From assembly GCA_015061955.1 (NCBI GenBank), contig SUVO01000003.1, forward strand, positions 91,564 through 155,563: a DNA stretch of 64,000 nucleotides, in the 5' to 3' direction. This DNA is from Verrucomicrobiaceae bacterium. Lineage in GTDB: Bacteria; Verrucomicrobiota; Verrucomicrobiia; Opitutales; Intestinicryptomonadaceae. Within the stretch, counting starts at the first letter, position 1; each line of letters begins with the position of its first letter. Shown piece by piece: positions 17,604 to 29,900 of this stretch. The notes below the pieces were generated by a model, which searched no databases, had not been told where the DNA came from, and saw only the letters and a list, made by a program, of their open reading frames with translations. The position numbers were made by a program, and so were the translations under genes.

Positions 17604-18161
17604 ATGGCAAATCCAACAGACATCAGAAAAGGCAGAGTTATAATGTACAACGGTGCTCCACATGCAGTAATGAGTATGCTTCACCGAACACAAGGTCGTC
17701 AGGCTGGTTTCGTGCAAACAGTTTTGAGAAACCTCGAAACAAACAGCTCTACATCAGTAAAATTCCGTTCGACTGATTCGGTAGAATTTTGCCACACAAC
17801 AAATAAACCTTTAGAATTTTCGTATGTAGATGGCGATCAATATCACTTTTTAGATACAGATTCATTTGAAGATATTGTTTTAATGGAAACAACAATTGGC
17901 GAAGACGTAAAGTGGCTTCAGGAAGGTGTTTCGTATAATATCTTGTTCGTAGATGGAAATCCTGTTTCGGTTGAATTGCCAAATAGTATTGAAATTGAAG
18001 TTGCAGAAGCTGCAGAAGGTTTGCGAGGTGATACATCGTCGGCACCAACAAAGGCTGTTACATTGGCAAATGGCATTGTGTTGCAAGTTCCTCTTTTCAT
18101 TAAACAAGGCGATAAAATCAAGGTTCGTACCGAAGATAATTCGTATATTGGCAGAGCATAA
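17604..18161 (+). CDS. efp: Elongation factor P with Arg32 at the modification site
   Basis: EF-P binds between ribosomal P and E sites and rescues stalling at consecutive prolines. The 185-residue, three-domain protein is full length (KOW-like domain I, OB domains II and III ending KVRTEDNSYIGRA). The loop that normally carries a lysine for beta-lysylation or similar (PGKG) reads HRTQGRQAGF, putting Arg32 at the tip position without any indel. Arg32 is the residue rhamnosylated by EarP in Pseudomonas and Shewanella, but the flanking residues differ from that group. No modification-enzyme gene (epmA, epmB, earP) is nearby. argA follows 17 bases downstream. Confidence 0.95.
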   Translation: MANPTDIRKGRVIMYNGAPHAVMSMLHRTQGRQAGFVQTVLRNLETNSSTSVKFRSTDSVEFCHTTNKPLEFSYVDGDQYHFLDTDSFEDIVLMETTIGEDVKWLQEGVSYNILFVDGNPVSVELPNSIEIEVAEAAEGLRGDTSSAPTKAVTLANGIVLQVPLFIKQGDKIKVRTEDNSYIGRA

Positions 18162-18178
18162 GTGCTGATTGTTGCGTC

Positions 18179-19492
18179 ATGGAAAATCTGATACCAGAAC
18201 CTAAAAAAATTTCAATAAAAGCCTCCGATTTGCGTGGTATATTGGAGTATGTTCCATTGTATCAGAACCAGACTTTTATAATATCGTTAGATGGTAGCGT
18301 TATTGCTTGCGAAAATTTTTCAGATATTATTACCGATATTGCAGTTCTTCGTAGTTTGGGGATAAGCGTGGTAGTTGTTCATGGCATTGGTAGTCAGATA
18401 AAAGCTGTTGGTGCTGAACGTGGTATAGAAATATCTGATGCTTACGGAACTAATGTTGTTGACGATCAAACGTTGAATTTGGCTAAAGAAGTTTCGGCAA
18501 GCCTTTCGCAAACAATAATAGATGCTTTTGCAACACGCAATATGAATTGTGTAAGTACAAACGCAATTCGTGCAACCGAAGTTGGTATAGTATCGGGTGT
18601 AGATTACCAAAATGCAGGAAGAATTGATAAAGTAGATTTTTCTGTACTTCAAAATCTGTTGAAGCTTGGTATGATACCTATTATATCGCCAATGGCAGTA
18701 AATGCGCAGGGTAGGCTTTTCAGAATGAATTCCGATTCACTTGCAGCCGAGATTGCAACTGGGCTTTCGGCTTCAAAACTCATTTATATGACCGTTACTC
18801 GTGGTTTGATGTTGGGTGATGAACGTGCTGTAGCCTTCCCATTGGCTGAAGTTAAGGAAATTCTTGCTGAACGCGAAAATTTGGTTGATCCTCGAGTATT
18901 ATCGAAAGTTAAGTGTGCAATAAAGGCGTTAGAAGCTGGGCGCACACCACGTGCTCATATCCTCGATGGTCGCGATTTTGCATGCTTGTTGACTGAGCTT
19001 TTTGATAAGGTTGGTTGCGCAACTATGATTTATGCCGACGAATATCAGAAAATTCGTTCGGCAACTGTTGATGATGTTGCACAAATATTCAACATTACTT
19101 CTATCTCTGCGAAAACGCAAAATTTGGTGTATCGTTCTCGCGAAGAAATTGAAGATAAAATTTCTACATATTTTGTGTATGAAATGGACGCAAGTATTAT
19201 AGCAGTTGTAAGTCTTCAAGACTTGGGTAATGGTTGTGCCGAGCTTGCAAGTTTGCATGTTCAACCATTTTATCAAGGTAATGGTGTAGGGCGTAGAATG
19301 GTGGAATTTGTAAAGATGAAAGCCGAACAAAGTGGGTATAAAAAGTTGTATTCATTAAGTACAAAAAGTGCGCCATTCTTTACATCGGCTTGTGGTTTTA
19401 CAGAAGTTTCTCCCGATGTTTTGCCGTTGGAACGTCTTGAAAAGTATAAAAATTCAGGTAGAAATTCAAAAGTTTTTCTTATCGAGTTTTAA
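18179..19492 (+). CDS. argA: N-acetylglutamate synthase ArgA (amino-acid kinase fold plus GNAT)
   Basis: This enzyme acetylates glutamate with acetyl-CoA in the first step of arginine synthesis. Its 437 residues match the classical ArgA length. Residues about 25-290 form an amino-acid-kinase-like domain (VVVVHGIGSQI near residue 63), the site of arginine feedback in relatives. Residues about 295-435 are a GNAT domain with the acetyl-CoA loop QPFYQGNGVGRRMVEF. It follows efp by 17 bases and ends at a bidirectional terminator. An argB-like kinase is less likely because of the fused GNAT domain. Confidence 0.9.
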   Translation: MENLIPEPKKISIKASDLRGILEYVPLYQNQTFIISLDGSVIACENFSDIITDIAVLRSLGISVVVVHGIGSQIKAVGAERGIEISDAYGTNVVDDQTLNLAKEVSASLSQTIIDAFATRNMNCVSTNAIRATEVGIVSGVDYQNAGRIDKVDFSVLQNLLKLGMIPIISPMAVNAQGRLFRMNSDSLAAEIATGLSASKLIYMTVTRGLMLGDERAVAFPLAEVKEILAERENLVDPRVLSKVKCAIKALEAGRTPRAHILDGRDFACLLTELFDKVGCATMIYADEYQKIRSATVDDVAQIFNITSISAKTQNLVYRSREEIEDKISTYFVYEMDASIIAVVSLQDLGNGCAELASLHVQPFYQGNGVGRRMVEFVKMKAEQSGYKKLYSLSTKSAPFFTSACGFTEVSPDVLPLERLEKYKNSGRNSKVFLIEF

Positions 19493-19514
19493 AAGTTAAA
19501 TAGAATTGACCAAT

Positions 19515-19545
19515 AAAAAATGCTCTAAACTTAGAGCATTTTTTG
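19515..19545. terminator. Bidirectional terminator between argA and pilT
   Basis: The stem AAAAAATGCTCTAA/TTAGAGCATTTTTT has A-run and T-run flanks and serves both the plus-strand argA and the minus-strand pilT gene. Confidence 0.92.
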
Positions 19546-19555
19546 TTTTTAATTT

Positions 19556-20665
19556 TTAAATAAAGGATTCGAGTTCGAATTGATTTACTGTTGGTGAAGC
19601 CTTTAGTAATGTTCGTAAGATTTCAGGTTTTGATGTGCTGTTCATTGCGTCAGAAACCGATATTAAGTCGCGTTCAACAAGGCGTGTTAAACTGTCTTCC
19701 ATCGACATCATTCCTTCTTTCATTCCCGTTTGAAGCTCGTTGTAGATTAGAGGTAGTTTGTCTTCTCTAATTAAATTGCGTACAGCAGGTGTTACTTTTA
19801 GGAATTCAAAACTTGCAATTAGTCCACCAATTTTTCTGCGTAATAATGTTTGCGATATCACGCCAATTAGTTGTGTAGAAATCATTGCACGCATATGTTG
19901 TTGCTCGTCGGTAGTTGCCATACTCAGAATTCTGTCTATAGTAGAAATAGAGTTGCGAGTGTGGAGTGTCGACAATACTAAGTGTCCTGTTTCGGCAAGT
20001 TCAATAGCTGCTTTTACAGTTGAGTAATCTCGCATTTCACCAATCAATATTATGTCGGCATTTTCGCGAACAGCCGAACGCAGAGCTATTTGGTAATTTT
20101 GAACGTGAGTTACAATTTCACGTTGCGAGAATACACATTTTTTGTTTTCAAAAACATATTCAATGGGATCTTCTATTGTTAGAATATGTTTGTGTGTAGT
20201 AGCATTTATAACGTCTAACAACGATGCTAAAGTAGTAGTTTTGCCAGAACCACTTATACCTGTAACTAAGAATAATCCACTCTGACGTTTTACACAATCT
20301 ATAACCGATGTTGGCAAACCAATTTGCTCGATGGTCATTCTATTTTTTGGAATTAAACGAAACGCAAATTCTAAACCATTTATTGATGGAAAAATATTTG
20401 CACGAATTCTCGTATTACTTTGCGAGTTAAATGCGCAGTCAATATCGCAACCTTCTTGTATGTTATTCTTATAACGCGATTGAACAGATAGTGGAAATTT
20501 TTCTAAAACTTGTTCAAGTAGTGCTTGTGTAGATGGAATTAAAATTTCAGTGCAAGCCATAATTTTGCGATTTATTCGCAAGTGTGCTTGGGATTGATCT
20601 GAAATAATAATATCGGTTGCACCTCTTGTTTCAGCAAAGTTTATGAGTTGTTCTAATTCATTCAT
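19556..20665 (-). CDS. pilT: PilT-like type IV pilus retraction ATPase
   Basis: PilT hexamers at the inner face of the membrane depolymerise type IV pili. The 369-residue protein has an N-terminal PAS-like domain, Walker A GISGSGKTT (136-144), the Asp box TIEDPIEYVF, Walker B ADIILIGEMRD (about 203-213) and the His box HLVLSTLHT (228-236), all intact. Length and motifs fit PilT/PilU better than PilB, which is larger. No pilin or pilus assembly gene is near. It overlaps rsmD by 8 bases, so the pair forms an operon. Confidence 0.88.
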   Translation of the reverse strand: MNELEQLINFAETRGATDIIISDQSQAHLRINRKIMACTEILIPSTQALLEQVLEKFPLSVQSRYKNNIQEGCDIDCAFNSQSNTRIRANIFPSINGLEFAFRLIPKNRMTIEQIGLPTSVIDCVKRQSGLFLVTGISGSGKTTTLASLLDVINATTHKHILTIEDPIEYVFENKKCVFSQREIVTHVQNYQIALRSAVRENADIILIGEMRDYSTVKAAIELAETGHLVLSTLHTRNSISTIDRILSMATTDEQQHMRAMISTQLIGVISQTLLRRKIGGLIASFEFLKVTPAVRNLIREDKLPLIYNELQTGMKEGMMSMEDSLTRLVERDLISVSDAMNSTSKPEILRTLLKASPTVNQFELESFI

Positions 20666-21254
20666 TTTCGTTTTGTGATATTGGGGTTAATTTTTTTAAG
20701 AAAATTTGTGATGGTTTGCCTTTAGATTTTTTTCCTAACCTTTTGAAAATTTCAAATGTTTTAAAAATATCGGCATTAGGTTCATAATCGGCTGGCGCTT
20801 CTAAAATTATTATGGAACTTTCCGATGAAACTAAATCGAAAAGCAATGCAAGTTTTTGTTCAAAATCTGTATTTTTCAAAAGAGCATATGGGGGGTCTGC
20901 AAAAATGAGGTCGAATGTTTCACCATTGAGATTTTTTGTACACTTAAAACAATCAGCAAAAAGTGGCGATATTTTTGCTTTTGTAAATTTTGCAATTGTT
21001 GAAATGTTGCTTTTTAAAACCTTGAAAGCTTGCGAAGAATTTTCAACTAAAACAATTTTATTAGCGCCTCTACTTGCAGCTTCAAGACCATACGCGCCTG
21101 TTCCAGCGAATATATCTAATACTTTTGAGCCCTCTACAAATTCGCCTAACGATGAAAACACAGCTAATCGGGCTGCGTCGGTGGCAGGTCGAGTAGCATC
21201 ACCTTTCGGCGAATTTAGTAAAATTCCTCTTGCATATCCAGCAGTTATTCTCAT
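20658..21254 (-). CDS. rsmD: 16S rRNA (guanine966-N2)-methyltransferase RsmD
   Basis: RsmD methylates G966 of 16S rRNA in the assembled small subunit, using SAM. The 198-residue protein has the family start MRITAGYARG, TRPATDAARLAVFSSL near residue 21, the SAM motif LDIFAGTGAYGLEA (47-60) and catalytic DPPY at 120-123. Its ATG is only 13 bases from the ATG of the divergent lpxR-like gene, so its promoter must overlap that coding region. Confidence 0.94.
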   Translation of the reverse strand: MRITAGYARGILLNSPKGDATRPATDAARLAVFSSLGEFVEGSKVLDIFAGTGAYGLEAASRGANKIVLVENSSQAFKVLKSNISTIAKFTKAKISPLFADCFKCTKNLNGETFDLIFADPPYALLKNTDFEQKLALLFDLVSSESSIIILEAPADYEPNADIFKTFEIFKRLGKKSKGKPSQIFLKKLTPISQNENE

Positions 21255-21267
21255 ATTTTCTTATGAT

Positions 21268-24013
<2,746 letters not shown>

Positions 24014-24014
<1 letters not shown>

Positions 24015-24460
24015 TGGACGAATTTACTAAAGCTCAAAAATTGTTTTTAGAAGGCTATAACTGTGCGCAATCGGTTTTTGCTGCAAATGCTGACCGATTT
24101 GGTATCGATAAAGATATAGCTCTTAAAGTTTCCATGGGACTTGGTGGTGGTGTTGGCAGACTTCGTGAAGTTTGTGGAGCCTTTAGTGCCTGTGCAATGC
24201 TTGTTGGTCTTATGGAGACATCTACTAAAGCCGATAAAGAACGCAAAGAAGCTGTTTATGTTTTTGTACAAAAATTAGCCGAAGATTTTAAAGCTCAAAA
24301 TGGCTCTATTATTTGTAGAGATCTTTTAAAACTTCAAGAAGACGACAAACTACTACCCAAGCCCGATGAACGCAATAGTAGCTATTATGCAACACGTCCA
24401 TGCTTGCGAGTAGTAGGTATCGCCGATAAAATTATAAACGAGGCTTTTTCTAAAAGATAA
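24014..24460 (+). CDS. C_GCAxxG_C_C family (putative redox) protein
   Basis: The 148-residue cytosolic protein has conserved cysteines spaced as in the C_GCAxxG_C_C family: GYNCAQ (Cys17), GGGVGRLREVCGAFSACAM (about Cys54 and Cys60), ICRDLL (about 97) and RPCLRVV (about 126). The family is thought to be involved in redox or metal chemistry, but no reaction is established. The start codon overlaps the thiC stop, indicating translational coupling. It converges with the next gene, whose stop lies 8 bases away; no terminator is visible between them. Confidence 0.82.
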
Positions 24461-24468
24461 CTTCTTTA

Positions 24469-24960
24469 TTAAAACCAACTCGATGGAGCATTGTACGCAA
24501 CGTTGTACTTTGTTCCAATGTTTTTCAACATTACAAATGCACTCGATAATTTTGCATACGCTGTGTCTATTTCCGAAGCTAAGCTTTTCCACTGTTGCTT
24601 TAGTTTTACTACCGATGCAGTCGGATTTTGTTGATAATTTTTTATGAATTCAGCTAAATCGGTGTCGGCTTTTTTTAGATTTTCGGCATACATATTTTTT
24701 TCTATTTGTGCAAATCCACGCCAAGCATCAATGTATTGATGATAAGCTTCGATAAAATCTGGTGGACATCCAATTAAATTTGCCGAGTTTAACTTTGCAA
24801 CAATTCCAGATGGCGAATTTGAATTATCTAAGGTTGTCATATTGTACAAGTAAACGCCTTTGATAGAAGTTGCTTCGGGCGATGGAAGTTGGGTTTGGCA
24901 TGCACTCAATAGAGATGTAATTATTGTTATAAGTATAATGATTTTATGTTTTGTTTTCAT
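24469..24960 (-). CDS. Small lipoprotein of unknown function
   Basis: I do not recognise this 163-residue protein. The start is taken as ATG 24958-24960 because it gives a clean lipoprotein signal with lipobox LLSAC (Cys near residue 20). The mature part is mostly helical, with one region around residues 55-145 predicted to form helices (IEKNMYAENLKKADTDLAEF). It diverges from the DUF5696-like gene, with 106 bases between the starts. A -10-like TATACT ends only 4 bases before the ATG. Confidence 0.75.
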   Translation of the reverse strand: MKTKHKIIILITIITSLLSACQTQLPSPEATSIKGVYLYNMTTLDNSNSPSGIVAKLNSANLIGCPPDFIEAYHQYIDAWRGFAQIEKNMYAENLKKADTDLAEFIKNYQQNPTASVVKLKQQWKSLASEIDTAYAKLSSAFVMLKNIGTKYNVAYNAPSSWF

Positions 24961-25030
24961 AAGTATAAAAGAAATGTTTTTTCTGTATCGTAAAAAACGT
25001 GAAAGCTTAAATAGATAAAAGTATTTAGTC

Positions 25031-25059
25031 TTGACCACGATTTTCTTTGAACGTATAAA
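25031..25059 (+). promoter_or_regulatory. Sigma-70-type promoter with leaderless geometry
   Basis: TTGACC (25031-25036), an exact 17-base spacer and TATAAA (25054-25059) form the best promoter match in the window. The ATG begins 8 bases after the -10, so transcription would start at or next to the start codon. Confidence 0.65.
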
Positions 25060-25066
25060 TTCTATT

Positions 25067-26839
25067 ATGAAAAAGTTTTTTTGTTTATTATTTTTTGTGT
25101 TTGCAATGAACTTTACATTTGCATCGGCATTGTTCGATAATGTAACAGTTATAACGAAGTCGATAGATGGTGCTGAAAAAAAATCTGTACGCATTCTAAA
25201 AAAACAGCCCGATGGTGCGTATCGTTTTAGAATACCAATAAAAGATTTAACTCGAGATATATTGCATATCGATATTATTGGCGACTTCGCAAAAGCTAAA
25301 GTTGGCGAAGATGGGTATTTTGTAATGCCTCCAAACAGTATTGGTTCTTTTGTTCATGAAAGTGGCATATATCATCAACGCAGAATGGGGTTGCCAATTT
25401 TTGGTATGAAAAATCCAAGAGCAACATGGGTTGCAATCGTGAAAGGTTTGCGTTTTGAATTTGAAGGTCGTGTAGAAGTAGAAAATGGCAATTACGTTCA
25501 GTTCCCACGCTTTTTAATTAAAGATATAGAGTTTGCCCCATACGAAGATTTGATTGTCGACTTCTACGAGCTAAAAGGCGATAATGCCAACTACTGTGGT
25601 ATGGGCAAGGCTTATCGTAAATATCAGCTTGACCGAGGCGAAGTAAAGCCAATCAAAGAGCGTATAAAAACAAGTCCAAGTTTGAAATTTACAACCGAAT
25701 CAATTTTTATGCGTATAAAGCATGGTACAAAACGTCCAGATAAAAATTATCCAACACAGACTTTAGAAAACGAACCATTTATCCCTACTGCAATGGACTT
25801 TGATGGTTTTATGAAGAAAATGCAGGAAATTTACGATAGGGGAATGCGTAAAGTAGAAATGTGTTTTGTTGGTTGGAATATTGGTGGTTTTGATGGTCGC
25901 TTTCCTGATTTGTTCCCACCTGAACCAAAATACGGTGGCGAAGCTAAGATGAAAGAAGCTATTGCAATGGGTAAGCGTTTGGGATTTCAGATGACAAATC
26001 ACGTTTGCAATACCGACTTCTATCGCGTGGCAAAGCGTTTTGATGAATATGCTATCTCAAAAATGATAAATGGCAATATGCGTCCGTATGCGTTTATGTC
26101 GGGTGGACGTGCGTATAATCCATGTTTTCAGGTTGTTTGCGATAGATATGTCGATGAAGACTACGAAGGCTTGAATAAGCTCGGCTTTACTTGTGGTACA
26201 CAACATATCGACGTAACCAGTGCCATTATGCCTTATACTTGTCATGACCCACGCCATCCATGTAATCGCAAACAGACAGCAGATTATCAAAATAAAATTG
26301 GCGAAAAATGTAGAAAATATTTTGGTGGATTTTCGTCTGAAGCTGGCTACGACCACGTTGCAAAAACTCTCGACTATGTTCTCTATACAAATACATTCTT
26401 TCGCAGAAAAGACAAAGGTTGGAGGGTGAATCATTTATTAGATGATCGCACAATTCCACTTTGGCAGATAATCTATCATGGTATAATCTTGAGTAATTCC
26501 GATTGGGATACAGTCGATTTTTATCGTCCTCTTAAAAATATTCCAGAATGTACAGTATGGCGTCGTTTACAGTTTTGGGAATATGGTGGTAGACCATCGT
26601 TCTACTGGTACAATGGTAAGTATATGGACGAAGTTCAAAAGATTTACGAACGTTACCAACCTATGATTTACTTGCAGTACGAGTTTATGGATTTCCATGG
26701 CGAAATTGCTCCACAAGTGTTTGTAACTCGTTATTCAGATGGCAGTGAAGTTATAACAAACTATACAAAACAACAATTCTCTTATAAGGGCGAAGTTGTT
26801 CCTGCTGAAGACTTTAAGTTGTTTAAAAATAAAAAATAA
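25067..26839 (+). CDS. Secreted glycosidase-like protein (DUF5696/GH101-like)
   Basis: The 590-residue protein has a signal peptide (MKKFFCLLFFVFAMNFTFAS), then a beta-sandwich (about 25-210). A TIM-barrel-like region follows with MCFVGWNIGGFDGRFPD, TNHVCNTDFY, HIDVTSA and FGGFSSEAGYDH, resembling DUF5696 and the endo-alpha-N-acetylgalactosaminidase fold. The acidic residues in HIDVT and SSEAG are plausible catalytic positions, but that is inference. Such proteins are common in glycan-degrading gut bacteria. It is monocistronic, with its own promoter and terminator. Start chosen by the signal peptide and the promoter position. Confidence 0.7.
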   Translation: MKKFFCLLFFVFAMNFTFASALFDNVTVITKSIDGAEKKSVRILKKQPDGAYRFRIPIKDLTRDILHIDIIGDFAKAKVGEDGYFVMPPNSIGSFVHESGIYHQRRMGLPIFGMKNPRATWVAIVKGLRFEFEGRVEVENGNYVQFPRFLIKDIEFAPYEDLIVDFYELKGDNANYCGMGKAYRKYQLDRGEVKPIKERIKTSPSLKFTTESIFMRIKHGTKRPDKNYPTQTLENEPFIPTAMDFDGFMKKMQEIYDRGMRKVEMCFVGWNIGGFDGRFPDLFPPEPKYGGEAKMKEAIAMGKRLGFQMTNHVCNTDFYRVAKRFDEYAISKMINGNMRPYAFMSGGRAYNPCFQVVCDRYVDEDYEGLNKLGFTCGTQHIDVTSAIMPYTCHDPRHPCNRKQTADYQNKIGEKCRKYFGGFSSEAGYDHVAKTLDYVLYTNTFFRRKDKGWRVNHLLDDRTIPLWQIIYHGIILSNSDWDTVDFYRPLKNIPECTVWRRLQFWEYGGRPSFYWYNGKYMDEVQKIYERYQPMIYLQYEFMDFHGEIAPQVFVTRYSDGSEVITNYTKQQFSYKGEVVPAEDFKLFKNKK

Positions 26840-26857
26840 TTAGTGATTTATTCTTTC

Positions 26858-26888
26858 AAAAAGCATTCTAATTTGGAATGCTTTTTTT
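26858..26888 (+). terminator. Rho-independent terminator after the DUF5696-like gene
   Basis: The stem AAAAAGCATTC/GAATGCTTTTT has a short AT-rich loop and a T-run, 18 bases after the stop codon. Confidence 0.9.
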
Positions 26889-26945
26889 GTTGTTTGTGAA
26901 GAAGTATAAATTATTGAAAAATTGTAATATTTTCTAAAAAAAGTG

Positions 26946-26974
26946 TTGCGTAAATAAGAGCATTTTGAGATAGT
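26946..26974 (+). promoter_or_regulatory. Candidate purL promoter with leaderless geometry
   Basis: TTGCGT, a 17-base spacer and GATAGT (26969-26974) are followed by the purL ATG after 6 bases. The match to consensus is partial, but the spacing repeats that seen at 25031-25059. Confidence 0.45.
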
Positions 26975-26980
26975 GAAAGT

Positions 26981-29900
26981 ATGATTCGCAGAGTATTTGT
27001 AGAAGATAAAATTTCAGGTTCATCAATGTCGCTTTTGAATGATATCAAAAGCAACTTAAACCTCTCTAATTTAGAGGGATTGCGTGTGCTTCAACGCTAT
27101 GATGTTGAAGGCTTAGACGATGTCTCTTTTGAGAACGTAAAAAATCTAATTTTTTGCGAAGCTCCAGTTGAAAATTTGTATCAAGAAACATTCCCAATAA
27201 GCGATACAGAACAAGCATTTGCAATAGAATATTTGCCAGGTCAATTCGACCAACGTGCTGACTCGGCTGAACAATGTGTTCAGATCGTTGCTAAAAGTCG
27301 TCCTAAAGTTGCATGTGCGCGCGTTTATGTTTTAAAAGGTGATTTGAACAATGCCGACGTTGAACAGATTAAAAAATATTTGATAAATTCGGTAGATAGT
27401 CGCGAGGCTTCTATGGAAAAACCTCAGACATTGTCTCGCGAGGCAAAGGTTCCAGCCGATGTAGCAATTATTGATGGCTTTATCAATATGGATAAAGAAG
27501 CTGTTGTAGAGCTCCATAAAAAAATGTCGCTTGCGATGTCGGTAGAAGACCTCGAGTTTTGTCGTAAATATTTTGCCGAAGAACAACAGCGCAATCCAAC
27601 TATTACAGAAATTCGTCTTTTAGATACTTATTGGAGCGATCACTGTCGCCATACTACTTTCTTGACAAAACTTGAAAATGTAAAAATTCAAGATGGCGAA
27701 TTCAACGAAAGTGTAAAAGCTTCTTGGAAAAACTATCTGCAAACTCGCGAAGTTTTGGGCTTAGATAAAAAAGGTAAGAATATTTGCCTTATGGACGTAG
27801 CCCTTATTGGTATGCGTGCTCTTCGTGCTGAAGGTAAATTACAAGATTTGGAAGAAAGCGAAGAAATCAACGCTGCAAGTATTGTGGTAAATGTTGATAT
27901 CGATGGCAAAGACGAAGAGTATTTGGTAATGTTTAAAAACGAAACTCATAACCATCCAACCGAAATTGAACCATTCGGTGGTGCAGCAACTTGCTTAGGT
28001 GGTGCAATTCGCGACCCACTTTCAGGTAGAAGTTATGTGTATCAGGCTATGCGTGTAACTGGTGCTGGTGATCCTCGTACACCATTCGAGGATACTATTG
28101 CAGGTAAACTTCCACAAAAGAAAATTGTGTTAGGTGCAGCTAATGGTTATAGTAGCTATGGTAACCAAATTGGCTTGGCAACTGGTCAGGTCTGTGAAAT
28201 TTATCATGAAGGATATGTTGCAAAACGTATGGAAATTGGCGCAGTTGTTGCAGCAGCACCTCGCAATACAGTGCGTCGTGGTGTTCCAGAAAAGGGCGAT
28301 TTTATATTGTTAGTTGGTGGTAGAACTGGGCGAGATGGTATTGGTGGTGCAACTGGTTCATCGAAAGACCATACAGAAAAAGCTTTGGAAAATTCAGCAG
28401 AAGTTCAAAAGGGCGATGCCCCAATGGAACGCAAGTTGCAACGTTTGTTCCGTAATCCACAAGCAAGCTTGTTGATTAAGCGTTGTAATGACTTTGGTGC
28501 TGGAGGGGTGTCGGTTGCTATTGGCGAATTGGCTCCAAGCTTGGAAATAAATCTTGATGCAGTAACAAAGAAATACGATGGTCTTGATGGTACCGAGCTT
28601 GCTATATCTGAATCGCAAGAACGTATGGCTGTAGTTGTATCGCCAAATGATGCCGATAAATTTGCTAAATTTGCAGCAGAAGAAAATTTGGAATGTACAC
28701 ATGTTGCAACAGTTACTAATACAGGTAGATTGGTAATGAAATGGCGTGGTAAAGATATAGTTAATTTGTCGCGTGCATTCTTAGATACTAACGGTACTGT
28801 AGCGTTGGCATCGGCTGAAATTGAAGCACCATCTCGTGATGCATCGCCATTGATTAAAACTTTTGGTTCAGAAAAAAATCAAGATAAATCGCAATGGCTT
28901 GAAAATTTGCGTTCGTTGAATTGTGCAAGTCAGCGTGGTTTGATTGAACGTTTCGACTCATCTATTGGTGCAAGTGCAGTTCTTCATCCATTCGGAGGTA
29001 AGAATTTAGCAACTCAACCTGAAGCAATGTGCTCGAAAATTCCATTGTTGAAGGGTAATACAAACGCAGGAACATTGTTCTCGTTTGGCTTTAATCCTGA
29101 TATTTCTTCGTGGAGTCCGTATTGTGGATCTATGTATGCTGTTGTTGAATCGGTTGCAAAGATTGCTGCAAGTGGTGGCGATATTTCAAAAATCCGTTTC
29201 ACATTCCAAGAGTATTTTGAAAAATTGCGTTCAAATCCAGTTCGTTGGGGTAAGCCTTTGGCAGCGTTGTTAGGTGCTTTTGAAGCTCAGATGAAGTTGG
29301 GTTGTGCTGCTATTGGTGGTAAAGACTCTATGTCGGGTTCGTTTAACGATATTGATGTTCCACCAACATTGGTAAGTTTTGCAATGTGTCCTTGCGATGT
29401 TCGCAACGTAATTTCGCCAGAATTTAAAAAGGTTGGCTCAAGTGTTGCACTCATCGAAATTAAAAAGAATGCCGACTTTACTCCAGATTGGAATGATCTT
29501 ATCAAAAAGTATAAGGCATTGTTCGAAGCTATCAAGGCAGGTAAAGTGTTGTCGGCACATTCTTTGCGTTTTGGTGGCTTGGCAGAAGCTATTGCAAAAA
29601 TGTCGTTCGGTAATAATGTAGGTTTTGAATTTGCTGACGATTTTGCAAAAGATGTATTCGATATCAATTATGGTGCAATAGTTGTTGAATTGACAGATGC
29701 CTCGGTTGCATCGGAATTGAGTGCAAATGTAATTGGTAGTACTATACAAGATGCTTCAATAAAGCTTGGTGATATGACTGTTGATATTTCAGAGCTTTAT
29801 GGCGCATGGGAAAAACCTCTTGAAAATATATATCCAACACAGGCAAAAGCATCGCAAGAAGGTGAGCTTATAAATGCTAGTTTTGAAAACAAAAACATTG

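Noticed and set aside
19560..19580. tRNA-like TTCGAGTTCGAATTG string
   Set aside because: It lies inside pilT coding sequence and no cloverleaf can be drawn around it.
20812..21267. Long N-terminal extension of the lpxR-like reading frame across rsmD
   Set aside because: It is the antisense of conserved RsmD coding sequence; a clear signal peptide begins at ATG 21268.
24961..25194. Upstream extension of the small lipoprotein frame to 25194
   Set aside because: It would overlap the divergent DUF5696-like gene and its promoter and would bury a perfect lipobox signal.
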